Assembly (NCBI GenBank): GCA_030998225.1
Contig: JAPYXD010000308.1
Location: forward strand, 8,504,001-8,568,000
Direction of reading: 5' to 3'
Length of the DNA: 64,000 bases
Origin: Diplolepis rosae
Lineage: Eukaryota > Arthropoda > Insecta > Hymenoptera > Diplolepididae
Numbering within the stretch: the stretch's first letter is position 1; each line of letters opens with the position of its first letter. Shown one piece after another: positions 45,404-57,600 of the stretch. The position numbers and the translations under genes are program-made. The notes beneath the pieces were generated by a model. That model did not search any database, was not told the origin of the DNA, and saw only the letters and a program-made list of their open reading frames with translations.

Positions 45404-45651
45404 GTTACAAATTTATAATTGAGGCCTCGGGTACGTACCCAGGAAAAAAAAGATTGATTAAAATTTCTGTGAATTGCGTACTTTAAAATTTACGATTAAA
45501 GATTTCTGAATCTGTAGATTTCTTTGAAAGCGATTGCATCGAAACATTGTTGAATTGCGTTTAGGACTTTTCAATCGTATAAATTTGTTTCATTGGCATT
45601 GGATCGTAGTATTACGATTGAGGTAGTTATTATCCACAAAAATTAGTCCTC

Positions 45652-46260
45652 AGTCAGAAATAGATAATTTTGCTTTCTAGAATAGCAATGTTATTATTAA
45701 AGGGCTATTTTGGAAGACAAACGATTAATTTCTATGAAAAAAATTGGAAATACAGAAAAATAATTTTATTAATTAATTTTATTTTTTACCCAATTTTTTT
45801 CTTATCGCTTCTTAACAAATTTTAAAAAATTATGCGATTCTAATAAATCATGAATAATTTTTTCAGAGAAAAGATTTTCCACAACTGCACCGTTTCTGAT
45901 TTTTAAATATAAATTCTTTAATGGCTGAAAACATTAAAAAACATTTTCCAAAACGAAATTTTTATAAACAAATTGCTGAATTTGATAATGATTTATTCAT
46001 TTTCGAAAATTGGAAATGGTTGAGCTGTAGGGAATCTTTTTCTCGACAAAGAGATTTGTAATTTATTAAAATCGCATAATTTTTTAAAATTTGGCGAAAA
46101 GCGATAAGAAAAAAAATTGGGTAAAAAATAAAATTGATTAATAAAATTATTTTTCTGTATTTCCAATTTTTTTCATAGAAATTAATCTTTTGTCTTTCAA
46201 AATAGCCCTTCAATAATAACATTGCTATTCTAGAAAGCAAAATTATCTATTTTTGCTTAA
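45652..46260. repeat. Palindromic foldback element inside the P-like transposon
   Basis: 45652-45895 and 46021-46260 are inverted copies of about 240 bp: AATAGATAATTTTGCTTTCT, AGAATAGCAATGTTATTATT and AAATTATGCGATTCTAATAA on the left recur reversed on the right with few changes. The loop is about 125 bp. No coding capacity. Transcripts through it would form a long hairpin. Confidence 0.8.
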
Positions 46261-46729
46261 TAATTTCTCAACGTTTGAAACAATTCTTTTATATCTTTGA
46301 TTGCAGTCAATTCACTTAATATAGAGGATTTTTTTGAATCTCATCTAAAAATATGTAAAAAACTTTTCTATGTGCCCTACGAGGCATTATTGTGTTTTAT
46401 ATTCCTTTATTGCATCTGGGCCCTAATTTTCAGATAGTAATATATTATAATATAATATTATAAAAAGTTACTTAATATATTATTTCTTGGACTCAAGTTT
46501 ATTCGTAAAAAACCTTCTTTTATTAAAAAATAAAAAAAAGGATATTCAAATACATAAATAATTATTTCAATACTTATTTATGTATTTGAATATACTTTTA
46601 TTTCGATTTCATTATTTTATTTAAATTTTAATTCCATTATCTGCATATTATCATAGTATCTCGGTGGTCGTTGGCACAAGGCGTGGTCAACGGACTTTGG
46701 AGGGAAACGTCTCTGAAGTCTCCATTATG

Positions 46730-47300
46730 ACAAAAATAACGAAGGGTTTTGGGAGCCATTTCCAAACACTCCCATTTTTTCATCATGAGCTTCCTGAAAA
46801 AAAAAGAGTACAGATATGCAAACAATTTGAAACAATTGTTAATAATTTAAATGTGATGTAAGAAATAATTACCATAATTATCCACCAGACAATGTAAAAT
46901 GCTTTTCAGATAATTGTTTTGAGAATTTTTTGCTAATTGGAAACGAAATAAATGTTTTAATTTTGACAAGAATTAAGAACTAAGGTTATGTATAAGAATT
47001 TTTCATATATCCAAGCGATTAAATACTTTTACATACCTTCGTTGTTATGCAACGTGCATAAAAGTTACAAGTTTTCACTTCGCGGACTCTTTGTAAAATT
47101 CAACCTGCCGGATCACTATTTGAGGCACCGGATTCCATAACCGACGGAGCGCGTTGCCTAGTAGGCAAAAGAGGGGATACCACAAGGCGCATACGTTTTT
47201 TTTATTTAAATAAAAAATTTGGAAAAATTATTTTTAAAAAACATGTTAGTACATTTGTATTATTAGATAATTGGCTTTAGGGTCCATAAATGAAAAAACA
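46730..47300. other. Non-coding sequence right of the P-like element
   Basis: 47125-47175 (GCCTAGTAGGCAAAAGAGGG then GATACC...GGCGCATACG) resembles the ends of the foldback element at 60228-61490 (CTAGTAGGTAAGAGAGGGGA then TACGCG). 47193-47253 is the inverted copy of 41444-41505. Confidence 0.5.
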
Positions 47301-47350
47301 GTAGTTTTAATCAAACGTTTCGACTCTGATTGGAGTCCTCATCAGTGGTC
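47301..47350 (-). ncRNA. Hammerhead-ribozyme-like motif of a Penelope pseudo-LTR
   Basis: On the minus strand the sequence reads GACCA CTGATGAG GACTC CAATCA GAGTC GAAAC GTTTGATTAAAAC. The two conserved core boxes CUGAUGA and GAAA bracket a five-pair stem II (GACUC/GAGUC), and GUUU/AAAC can form a short stem III. Penelope-like elements are known to carry hammerhead motifs in their terminal repeats. An extra G beside stem II and weak pairing of stem I and of the U-A-H cleavage site leave activity uncertain. Confidence 0.6.
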
Positions 47351-47439
47351 TTTATTTCTAGAATATGAAAAAAAACTATTGAATATTGCGCATGTGAGTC
47401 CCACTTTTGAGTATAAACTTCGATAAAACTTCAAAAAAC

Positions 47440-47945
47440 CATTGATTGAAGAACATGAAAACTATTCCACGTTTATGTATAAGTGTATTTTAAAATATAG
47501 ATGTATAAAATATGAAAAAACCTTAAAAATATGCAAACAAAACTTCGATAAAGACTTTGATAAAACTTCGATGAAAACTTCAAAACAACTTCGATAAAAA
47601 AGCATGAAAATTCTTTGGGATTGCGTGAAGAATAAAAACATGAGGAAATTTACATAAAGTTATACATAAAAATTTTTCGGGAACACAAGAGAATTCATAA
47701 AAGAATTAATATAGAAAAGTAAAACATTTTTAAACATCTGAGATAAAAAAAAAACGACACGTATATGTATAAATGTAACTTAAAATGTGAATGTGATTAC
47801 ATAAAGGTGTAAATAAATAACTCAGAAAAGGCAAAAAACTCGATAAGAAACACCTATAAAACTTCCATAAAAATTTTGATGAAAAGCTCCAAAAAACTTC
47901 GATAAAACATGAAAAAAACGTTTGCAATAAAAATCGATTGTGATA
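47440..47945 (-). repeat. Inverted copy of the Penelope 5' region (pseudo-LTR)
   Basis: Reverse complement of 49375-49838 over almost its full length: AAAATCGATTTTTATTGCAA, TAGGTGTTTCTTATCGAGTT, CTTCACGCAATCCCAAAGAA and ACGTGGAATAGTTTTTATGT are shared. The unit is rich in AAAACTTCGATAAA. It is followed (on the minus strand) by the hammerhead-like motif. Inverted and tandem pseudo-LTRs are typical of Penelope-like elements. Confidence 0.85.
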
Positions 47946-48044
47946 CAAATATCTCTGATTTCAAAGTTAAGAAGTCTAAATTAAAAATTTTCTTACAAAG
48001 ACGAATACATGTAAGAAACGGTGTCATTGTCGAATAATATTGAG

Positions 48045-48774
48045 TTAGTTACCTGAATGAAAACATTAAAAAAATCAAATCAATCTTAATCACTAACAGC
48101 TATCCCCAAACTTGATCAATTCTATTATAAGAAAAAGATTGAATCTTCTATCAAAAAACTTAGGCACGGTATCACAGATACACCAACAACAGAAGACAAT
48201 CCATCAACAGAAAACAACCCTGGCATACACACAAACAACACAACACCTAGCAGATCAAAGCCTGACCACCAACATACAAGCCCTACAATACGTGTCATTA
48301 CCTTACGTACAAGGACTTTCTGAAAAACTAGCAGCCATTCTCAACCCCTTCAGCATCAAAATTGTTTCACGCAACTCCAATGATTTATCCCGTATATTCA
48401 AAACAACTAAAGACCCCATTCCTAAACTTAACACCGCCAATGTCGTCTATAACATTCCGTGCACCGATTGCACAGTCTGTTACATAGGCACAACAAAACG
48501 CCCCTTGAAAAATAGAATTCTAGAACATAAGAAAGATGTCTACAATCCCCCAGACAAGTGGACTGCCCTGACAAAACATGCATGGCATCAAGATCACACA
48601 TTCGATTTTGATAATGTACAGATCGTTGATCAGTCTGACAATTATAGAAAGCGGATGATTTTAGAAATTACCCATATAGCTAGCAACCCCAACACAATAA
48701 ATCAAAGAACTGACACTGACAATCTATCTGCTTTTTACCATTCACTTTTAAACAAAAGGTATAAAAACAAATGA
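48045..48774 (+). pseudogene. Penelope-like element C-terminus with GIY-YIG endonuclease (second family)
   Basis: Starts YLNENIKKIKSILITNSYPQ (about 48052), shifts frame near 48112, then runs open to 48774. LPYVQGLSEKLAAILNPFSI precedes VVYNIPCTDCTVCYIGTTKR, PLKNRILEHKKDV, HTFDFDNVQIVDQSDNYRKR and MILEITHIASNPNTINQRTD. This is the Penelope linker and GIY-YIG endonuclease with its CxxC, Arg and EH. A Thr-Gln-His-rich insertion (IHQQQKTIHQQKTTLAYTQT) is unusual. The codon composition is less AT-rich than the neighbouring Penelope element, so it is a different family, 5' truncated and lying between the inverted pseudo-LTRs. Confidence 0.85.
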
Positions 48775-49374
48775 AAAATTGTTTTACAAATTTTTATCTT
48801 CCCTATAGAGTCAACAAATATCCTTATATTTTCCCCAAAAAATTTTTTTGAACATTGTTGCTTTTCTCAAAATATTCAAAATAAATAAATAAATTTCAAT
48901 TCTAACAAGGTATTCAAAAATTTATTTCATTATTAAATCCTCAAAACTCTCCAATAAATGAACACATAGGCCTCTTGAATTTTCTTTAAAATATGTAGGA
49001 CCGTTACGACTCCGGTTACAATTTATTATCCTTCTTTTATTAACGGGACAGTCTGGTCATCTGGTGTTTATCCTTCTACTTTCCCTTACAATCACAGTTC
49101 TACTTATATTAAAAAAAAATTTTCCCTCCATCTTACTGGTTTTCTTGCCTACAACTGTCTTTTCTATGCACCCAGAAATCAGTCACTAAACGATCCTCTT
49201 ATAGTGAGTTTGTGAAAATGTGCCTTAAAAAACAGAGACGTAGAAAAAAGATGGAATTAAAACCAAGATTAAATTTATCAGAACCCAAGGAATTACAATG
49301 ACTTAAGGTTAGAAAATTTAAATTTATAACAGATAAGATGATGAATTTGGATCCCATATTATAATATTACTCAC
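48775..49374. other. Non-coding sequence between Penelope copies
   Basis: AT-rich, no open frame with family features. Probably 3' sequence of the preceding element. Confidence 0.35.
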
Positions 49375-49838
49375 AAAATTCGATTTTTATTGCAAACGTT
49401 TTTTTCATGTTTTTATCGAAGTTTTTTTAAGCTTTTCATCAAAATTTTTATGGAAGTTTTATAGGTGTTTCTTATCGAGTTTTTTGCCTTTTCTGAGTTA
49501 TTTATTTACACCTTTATGTACTCACATTCACATTTTAAGTTACATTTATACATAAACGTGTCGTTTTTTTTTTTATCTCAGATGTTTAAAAATGTATGTT
49601 TTACTTTTCTATATTAATTCTTTTATGGATTCTCTTGTGTTCCCAAAAAAATTTTATGTATAACTTTATGTAAATTTCCTCATGTTTTTATTCTTCACGC
49701 AATCCCAAAGAATTTTCATGCTTTTTTATCGAAGTTGTTTTGAAGTTTTCATCGAAGTCATATTTTATACATCTATATTTCAAAATACACTTATACATAA
49801 ACGTGGAATAGTTTTTATGTTCTTCAATCAATCATATG
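49375..49838 (+). repeat. 5' untranslated region / pseudo-LTR of the Penelope-like element
   Basis: Partner of 47440-47945 in inverted orientation. It runs straight into the N-terminal codons of the element's ORF at 49836. Confidence 0.8.
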
Positions 49839-52180
49839 AATAGTATTGTAAATAAACTAGAACATCGTTTACGAAATGAGGAAATTAGAGACATTCACAA
49901 TCACTTAGATTACTTGAATAAAAATCTAGAATTTCAGAAAACTGAATTAAAAAAATTATTACCTGTTGAAGTTTTTCAAAATATTATTGAGTTTCAATTA
50001 AATTTACAAAAAATTAGTATTAATCAAAAAGAAAGAATTTTAAATAAAAAATTGGCAAATTTAAAAAATATCCAACAAATAAACAACATTATACAATTAA
50101 ACAAACATAAAGAAAATCTCAATAATGAATGTCATGATAATAAAGAATTTAAAGATCCGTGGATAGTTAATTGTACTGAGTGCTCATATTCCAGATAATG
50201 TAAATGATATTATAAGATTAGGAAATAATTTTAGCTCTTCGTTTTTAACAAAAAAGAGCGACATGGTTTTTGAAATCATAAAAGATATAGAATCAAATAT
50301 GGAAAAAATAAAAATAGAAAAGGACAGAGAAGAACTTAGACACAAACTTTTAAATACTACTTCTAATTTTTTAAATAGTTCTCAAAATATTTCTGCACTT
50401 GACAAATCCATAGTCAAAAATTTGAAAGAAACTTAATTTAGTTTTACAAAAAAACAGTGAATTATTCATCACAAAAGCTGATAAAGGCAATGTCACGGTA
50501 ATTTTAAATCGTTCTGATTACAATAAAAAAATGTTACAACTTTTGAATAACAATTCTACTTATAAAAAAATTAATTATAATCCTCTTAAATTAATGAAGA
50601 AAGATACTTATAAACTGTTAGAAAGTTGGAGGGTAAGGGGTTTTTTTTAGGAAAAAATGTAACAAAAAAAGATATTTCTATAAACAACACAATCTTACCA
50701 AGAATATATCGTCTACCAAAAATTCATAAGCAAAGTTTTCCTTTACGTCCAGTGGTTTCACTTATAAACACTCCCACTTATTATATGTCAATGATTTTTG
50801 CAAATATTCTGAAGTCGTTACCAGCTCCAAATTCACAAGTAAAAAATTCGTTTATTTTCAAGGATGTCATTTCAAAAACAAAAATTGCAACAAATCACAT
50901 AATGATTTCACTAGATGTCACGTCCTTATTCACAAACGTTCCGTTTGATTTAGTATTAAACAGTATTAAAAAAAGATGGTGTTTTATAAAAAGTGCTACA
51001 AATTTTCGTTCACAAGAGTTTCAAAAAGGTATTGAATTTCTTACAAATAACACATTTTTTCAGTTTGATAACAAATATTATCAGCAAGTTTTTGGCACTC
51101 CGATGGGTTCTCCTATTTCCCCAATTTTGGCTGATTTAGTTTTGCAAGATCTTGAAGAAGAGGTTTTTAAAAAAATTAAGTTTCAATATACAGGCTTATT
51201 ACAGATATGTTGATGACACTTTTTTAATTATTCCTAAGAATAAGACTAAAGAAATTCTAAAAAACTTTAATTCCTATAATTGACGTTTAAATTTTACATG
51301 TGAATCAGAAATTGATAACACTCTTTCGTTTCTAAATCTTTTGATGATAAAAAATGATGATGTTACCATTCATACGAATTGGCATAGAAAAAACACGTTT
51401 TCAGGTAGATATTTGAACTATTTCTCAAATCATCCTCTTAATCAAAAAATTGGAATTATTAAAAATTTAGTAGATACTGCAATACTTCTGTCACATGAAA
51501 AATTTCATGAAGAAAATTTAGAAACAATAAAAAATCTTTTGATGCTCAACAATTATCTTAAAAATTTCATTAATAAGCATATCAAAAAAAGAATTTTCCA
51601 ACTAAAAAATAAAGACAAAAAGTCACAAAAGTTTGTGTCAAAAAGACACAAACGTGTAGTTTCTATTCCTTATTATGGAGACTTATCTTGTAAAATTAAA
51701 AGACAGCTAAAAGATTACAACATAACCACAGTTTTCAGAAACACTTAAAAATTAGATAAATACATAAAACTAGGAAAAGACCCTTTGGAAAAATTTGAAA
51801 TTTCAAATGTAGTTTATAAGATTCCATGCTTGGATTGTTCAAAAACTTATGTAGGCCAAACGGGGAGAATTCTTTTTGTCAGATGTAATGAACATAAAAA
51901 AAACATTAATTTTAATGAAAAATACCACAATGTTGTTACAAAACATAGAATAAACATTAAAAATGATACAGGTTGTCAACACAATTTTGATTGGGACAAT
52001 ATAAAAATTTTACACAAAGAAACAAACTATTTTAAAAGAATAATTGCAGAAATGTTTTACATAAAAATGGAAGGAAAAAATAGTATTAATGTGATGACTG
52101 ACTTAAGAGTGTCACGTATCCATGACAGTTATATTATATATTATAATCATATAAAACTATTATGCTATTATATCATATAA
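49836..52180 (+). pseudogene. Penelope-like element ORF (reverse transcriptase plus GIY-YIG), nearly full length
   Basis: In order: N-terminal coiled-coil-like region (MNSIVNKLEHRLRNEEIRDI); ELFITKADKGNVTVILNRSD (about 50460-50520); the palm with LPKIHKQSFPLRPVVS; SLDVTSLFTNVPFDLV (motif A); FGTPMGSPISPILADLVLQD (motif B); AYYRYVDDTFLIIPKN (motif C, both Asp present, about 51195-51240); then FSGRYLNYFSNHPLNQKIGI; and the endonuclease VVYKIPCLDCSKTYVGQTGR with RCNEHKK (about 51805-51900). Breaks: a frameshift near 50170, a stop with frameshift near 50433, a shift at about 51190, and stops near 51281 and 51746. All catalytic motifs survive, so decay is recent. The enzyme copies its RNA at a nick made by the endonuclease. 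Confidence 0.92.
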
Positions 52181-53483
52181 CACGTTTTATTGTTGCTATA
52201 AATATTGTTGCTAGATACATGTAATTGTTTTTATAAATAATTTCACTATTACTATTAACTAAAATATAAATAAACAATTGATTTTATTGATAAAATACTA
52301 ATTACAACAAATATTACCTTTTATTATTATTAACTATTATTATTACTATTGTTAATAATAACAATTAACGAAATGCAACAAATGTTATATAACAACAATA
52401 TTACTTCAACCTTTATTTAAAATTATTATTAATCACTATTATTATTAATACTTAATATTGTTATTAACAATAATTGTCAAAATGCAACAAATATTAAATA
52501 ATAACAATGTTACTCCAATTTCTTGATTTGAAATAATTATCAATCACTTTCATTATAATTATTTCATGTTGTTATTAAAATTTGCAACAAATATTATAAT
52601 AATGTTACTTCAATTTTTATAATAATAATGTTTATAATAATTATCATTATTGTTAGTATTCTTATTTGATGTTAATCAACAATCAGCAATTAATTATAAA
52701 ATACGTTCTTTTAATAACTATTACTATTATGTTATTTTATAAACAAAAGCAATGTTTAAATATAAAGATTAATAGAATTATAAACAAATCATAATCACCA
52801 TTTATGTACAACAAATGTATTATAGTTACTCTATTACTTACCTATGTATATAAATAATGTCATTGACCCTTGCGACTAAATCTACCTAAAAACTTGATGG
52901 TACGGGTTTACACAGCCCTTGAGAAGATGTGAGTACACCTACACCACGAAAGCATGACCCACACGGACTTGGAAAATCGGTGTGAGTCCCTAAGCTCACC
53001 AACGCAGCACACCAGCAAACTGGCCCATAGTCTCAACTCACCACACTGACACCTAAGATTCTAATGGACTTCGAAAAAGCTATTGAAGCCATGGAACTCA
53101 AATTCCCATACTTTCTACCTACGAGTTGAAACTACAGACGACAATATAAACCAGGCTGCAAGGCCTAAACACCAGTCTAAGCGCGTCTAAGTCTGAGTCG
53201 GAGTCTGAGTCGGAGTCTGAGTCTAAGCGAGTCTAAGGGAGTCTAAGGGAGCGTACGATCAAGCAGCATCGTTAGAACCGGTTTTCGTCGCCGTACCACA
53301 ATAAATCTAAGTGGCCGTAATTTCCACGTGTTCGGGAAAACCAATATAATAACAACGGAGTGAATTTCAATAAAACTGGATTTAGTGTCATTGTACATAC
53401 CGGTTAAACAAAGGATTGACCTGCCACTGTTGGTCAACAAGGATAATTAGGGAAGGTACCCGATTAGCAGAGGATACACAGAG
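52181..53483. other. Low-complexity AT sequence and a minisatellite
   Basis: 52190-52880 is dominated by TTATTA, AATAAC and similar trinucleotide-like runs. 53178-53252 is a minisatellite of GAGTCTAAG / GAGTCGGAGTCT units (about ten 9- to 12-bp units). No gene seen. Confidence 0.55.
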
Positions 53484-54320
53484 CATTACTCGATGAAGAT
53501 TGTTGCCAAACACAAGAAGACCTCGCAGAATCTTTGGGAGCCACTCAGGCAGCCATTTCGAAACGTTTAAAAGCAGCCGAATACATGCAAAAGCAAGGAA
53601 ATAAGGTTCCACATGAACTCAAGCCGAGAGACGTTGAAAGGCAGTTTTGCATGTCCGAAATGCTACTGGAACGCCACAAAAAGAAGTCATTTTTGAATCG
53701 GATTGTTACTGGAGATGAAAAATGGATCCATTACGACAACCCCAAGCGCAAAAAATCATGTGTGAAGCCCAGCCAACCAGCCAAATATCCATGGCGCGAA
53801 GGTAATGCTCTGTATGTGGCTCAGAAGGGTGTGCTGTATTATGAGTTGCTAAAACCGTATGAAACCATCACTGGAGAACGCTATCGAACACAATTAATCC
53901 GTTTGAAAAGAGCAATAGCCGAAAAACGCCCGCAATATGCGACAAGACAACGCTCGGCCCCATGTTGCTATTCCGGTTAAGAACTATTTGGAAAACAGTG
54001 GATGGGAAGTTTTACCCCACCCGCCTTATAGCCCAGACCTTGCCTCTTCTGACTACCATTTTTTCTGGTCGATGCAGAACGCCCTCGCTGGAATACTGTT
54101 CACATCAGAACAGGGTATCAAAAATTGGCTTGATTCATTCTTGGCCACCAAGCCGGCGCAATTCTTTTGGGATGGAATCCACAAATTGCCAGAAAGATGG
54201 GAAAAAGTCATAGCTTCAGATGGGCAATATTTTGAATAATACTATTGTACATGTTTTTCTTAAATAAACGTTCAAATTTTGGAAAAAATCCGCACGAATT
54301 AAGTTACAAATCCAATAGTT
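53484..54320 (+). pseudogene. Irritans-like mariner transposase, 5' truncated, nearly intact catalytic part
   Basis: Starts inside the N-terminal domain (TQEDLAESLGATQAAISKRL, second helix-turn-helix). HELKPRDVERQFCMSEMLLE and FLNRIVTGDEKWIHYDNPKR follow, with the first catalytic Asp (about 53700). Then VLYYELLKPYETITGERYRT, a shift near 53940, RQDNARPHVAIPVKNYLENS (second Asp), HPPYSPDLASSDYHFFWSMQ (third Asp) and LPERWEKVIASDGQYFE to a stop at 54237. A short internal change (KPSQPAKYPWREGNALYVAQ) differs from relatives. The right end AATTAAGTTACAAATCC (to about 54320) is the inverted repeat. The first 60 residues and the left end are missing. Confidence 0.9.
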
Positions 54321-54606
54321 TCAACAAATAAATTGCAATTTACATTAAAAAGATTGCCAAAAAACAGCGGAAAGTGCAGGTAAGTTGAATGTTTTTAAAT
54401 TTTCATGAAACAATCCACTCATGATTCGATCTTACAAATGTAATGCACAAGATGATTTTTAGGTTATGTATACACATTAATATATAAATTTAATTGCAAA
54501 AATCGTTATGGTCATTGATAATATATTGTATTAAAAAAAATTCCAATTTTACGGCATTTTCGAGGCGACACTTGACAAGCAATCATTTGTTTGACTGCTA
54601 TGAAAA

Positions 54607-57600
54607 ATGTATGTCGCCGTGCTCGTCATTTCTACGAAAGAGACAAGGGTAATTAAGGATTCCGAAATTAAAGGCTTTGATGCCCTAAAATGGAATTCAC
54701 AATCGAAGTACACTATTGCAAAAACTGGAGAAAGAGTTCAAATATTCTTTACTGAAGGTATTAGTGACCGTCGATATATGATTCTTGATGAATATGATAA
54801 TGAATGAAAAATTTAAATCGATTTTTGTGCTTATGATACATTTGTCCAAATTTTTCAGAGAATAAAGAAATAGCAAAAACCAAATTGGCATCAAAGCGAC
54901 AAAGTATCATTCCATATTGGCAATTAGATACAGCTACTGAAAGCGACTATTCGATCCCCAAAAAGCAATTGCAGTGCGTGAATTAATACAAACTGATAAA
55001 TAGTAGAGATGTATACGCAATCATTGATTGCGATCATATTTTGTTGGTATTTCCAGAAGGGCGTACCAAAGGATGTGGACTTTGACCTCGTGATAAAAAA
55101 CAGAGAGCGGGAAATCCGCGCGGAATCGAGAAATATAAGTAGGATGAACTCTACAGCAGACGTCACTAAAGAGAAAGGCAATTCGTCTGATCCATCTGAC
55201 AGTTCTGTTCGAGACTCCGGAAAAAAGCGAAAGTTGACCAGTAAAGATTCCCTGTTCGACAATCATTTCAAAAAAGCTAATCAAAGTAACGGAGAAGACG
55301 ATTGCTATGAAATTCACGATGTAAGCATATATTATATGCTTTATTACTTGATCATATGACAAAATTTCTGAATGTTGAAAAAATAATTATATTTACTCGT
55401 AATTGATAATATTATTCACTCAATTCCATCATCGATAATATATTGATGGATAATGTTTGAAATTGATTGCTTTGATGTTTCAATAGTGCAAAAAAAACTA
55501 ATTTACGATGAAGTTAAATTGTAAACAATAAAAATGAAATATTTATCGAAACTTCGCAAAGTTTTCTTTGTTGAAATGAAATGTGTTCTTTTGAAGTATT
55601 GTAATGTAAAATTTATATCCATTATTATACTGATATAGCATGAACGCGACTATGCCATTTTTCTGAAAGTCGAATGATGCCCAATGTCTAAAAATTTCAA
55701 AGGCGAGAGTAAATATCCTCATCTAAAAATTTATTGCAGGAAAATAGAGAAAGCCGGTCTCCTCTGAATCAGAGTCCAAAAATCAGAGCTTTGCAATCTT
55801 CTAGCATAAATAACAAACCGAACGATTTAAACAAAGTAGGATAAAATTAAATATTGCCTAAAAAGTGTATCATTTATCATTGGAACAGTAGCTATGTAAA
55901 ATGTTTGTTCCGTTACTGACTGTAACACCGAAAACCCTAACCTTTTTTCAGCCATGCGAATCACTGAAAGGGCAATTGAACAAATTGGAAAATGAAAAAT
56001 TATTTTTGAATAAGAAAGTTGAATCACTTGGAAGGTCGAATTAAGAAAAAGATGACCGCATTACGGCCCTTGAAGATCAATTACAGATTGATGGAGAGAA
56101 TTATGAAAGCGTTATCGAGCGATTGCGTGATATCATTCAGGAAATGGATACTACAATCATCCAGCTTAACGAAGAAAATGCCAGGTATACTGCAAATCAA
56201 CAGAGAAACATTGGTAACTGCAGTAGTATCGCTTTTTTCTCGTTTCAATATTCAATTTCTTCATTTGAAACGTTTTTTTATGAAGGTACAAATTACAATA
56301 TCAGAAATTTATAATACTCTATGATAAGTAATTTCAATTACATTGTCCTATGCGTGAAATTAATTGTCAGTCAATGATACTTCAATTTCGGACGAAGAAA
56401 ACATAACCAAAGAAAGCAAGGGCGTCGAGGTCGGCTTCGTAGATAAAGACCAATATGTAATAATGTTACTTGGAATTTAAAATTACATCCACTTGCAAAA
56501 TGTCATCAGTATTTGTATCGCTAATGGAACGCCTTTTTAGGTATTGTAGATGTATATGGGTCGAAATAGGTGGTTCCCTAAAAGATTGTACGAAATGGCA
56601 TCGCACGACAGTCCGTCTCCGACCGTGTTCGTGATCAACATCACAGTGGCTGTTTTTGGGATTGAAGGGTTGACAGGAAGTACCATACCTGGTAACACGA
56701 GCAACAGAAAGAAAAAGAAGACCCTTGCAGGTGACGCTATCAATGAACCAACGAGCTCCGGAAATTTAACCGACAATTTGCAAAATCTTCCGAAGAATGC
56801 ACTACCTATGAAAAGACTGTGTCCAATTGACGTTGCTACTATTCAAAGTAAGTTAAAATGCGTATGTTTATAATATTATAAGAGCGATCGCGAAAATAGA
56901 GCTCAATAATTACCTGAATTCATCTATATTTATTTGAAACGCGCACATTTGCATGAATTTTGTATGCATTTTGGTATAAATTTGCATCCCATGTTTGCAA
57001 CTATATTCTATCAACATAACTGAAAAAAATAACCACTAAATGATGTACGACATTTTTTTTTAACAGAGTCAAAAGGACTTTCGAAGAAGCAGTTGCCGAA
57101 AAAAAAGAAATTCAACAACAAAAAATGAGGGAAAAAACCCGAAAAATTCGGAAAATGCTAATGTGCTTCGAGACTCCATAAACGAGAACGAAAATCTGAA
57201 TCCGAGAAACGAAACAGCGGAAGATTCTGAGGAACACACCGTCGAAGTCAATATCCTGCAAACGAACGAATGTAACACCAGGTCCATTGACCTTACCTCA
57301 GAAGGTAAAAGAAAAGACGAGTATACCATAATTTATAACTATTAACATTTTTGCATTTACTTGATTTACGTGGAAAGTTTTATTCATAAGATGTGAGATT
57401 TTAGACTAAAGCATATAATTTCATTTTTCTTCTTTGCACTTGCTCTGAAGACAAAATTGAACAGTGTATTCATAATTATTGCTAATTATTAAAGTAAAGA
57501 CTGCAATTTTTCAGAATCGAACACGGATAGAGCTGCATCTCTTCACAATGGAACGATTATTATTGAAGATTTGCAGGTCACGAAGATGCGAGAAATAACT

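Larger units (their letters stand above)
41513..46729 (+). mobile_element. P-like DNA transposon, 5.2 kb, with about 70-bp terminal inverted repeats
   Basis: The left end CATAATGGAGACTTCAGAGA then CGTTTCCCTCCAAACTCCGT and TGACCACGCCTTGTGC matches the reverse complement of the right end over about 70 bp with few differences (AAAGTCCGT, GTGCCAACGACCACC). Ends beginning CAT.ATG recall the Drosophila P element. Between them lies a P-type transposase terminal exon (43810-45403) in plus orientation. The 8-bp duplication expected of P elements is not evident: the flanks GTTTTTGT and ACAAAAAT are complementary, so the repeat may extend outward. The interior has picked up a tRNA-like sequence, another mobile protein and a palindrome. 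Confidence 0.8.
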
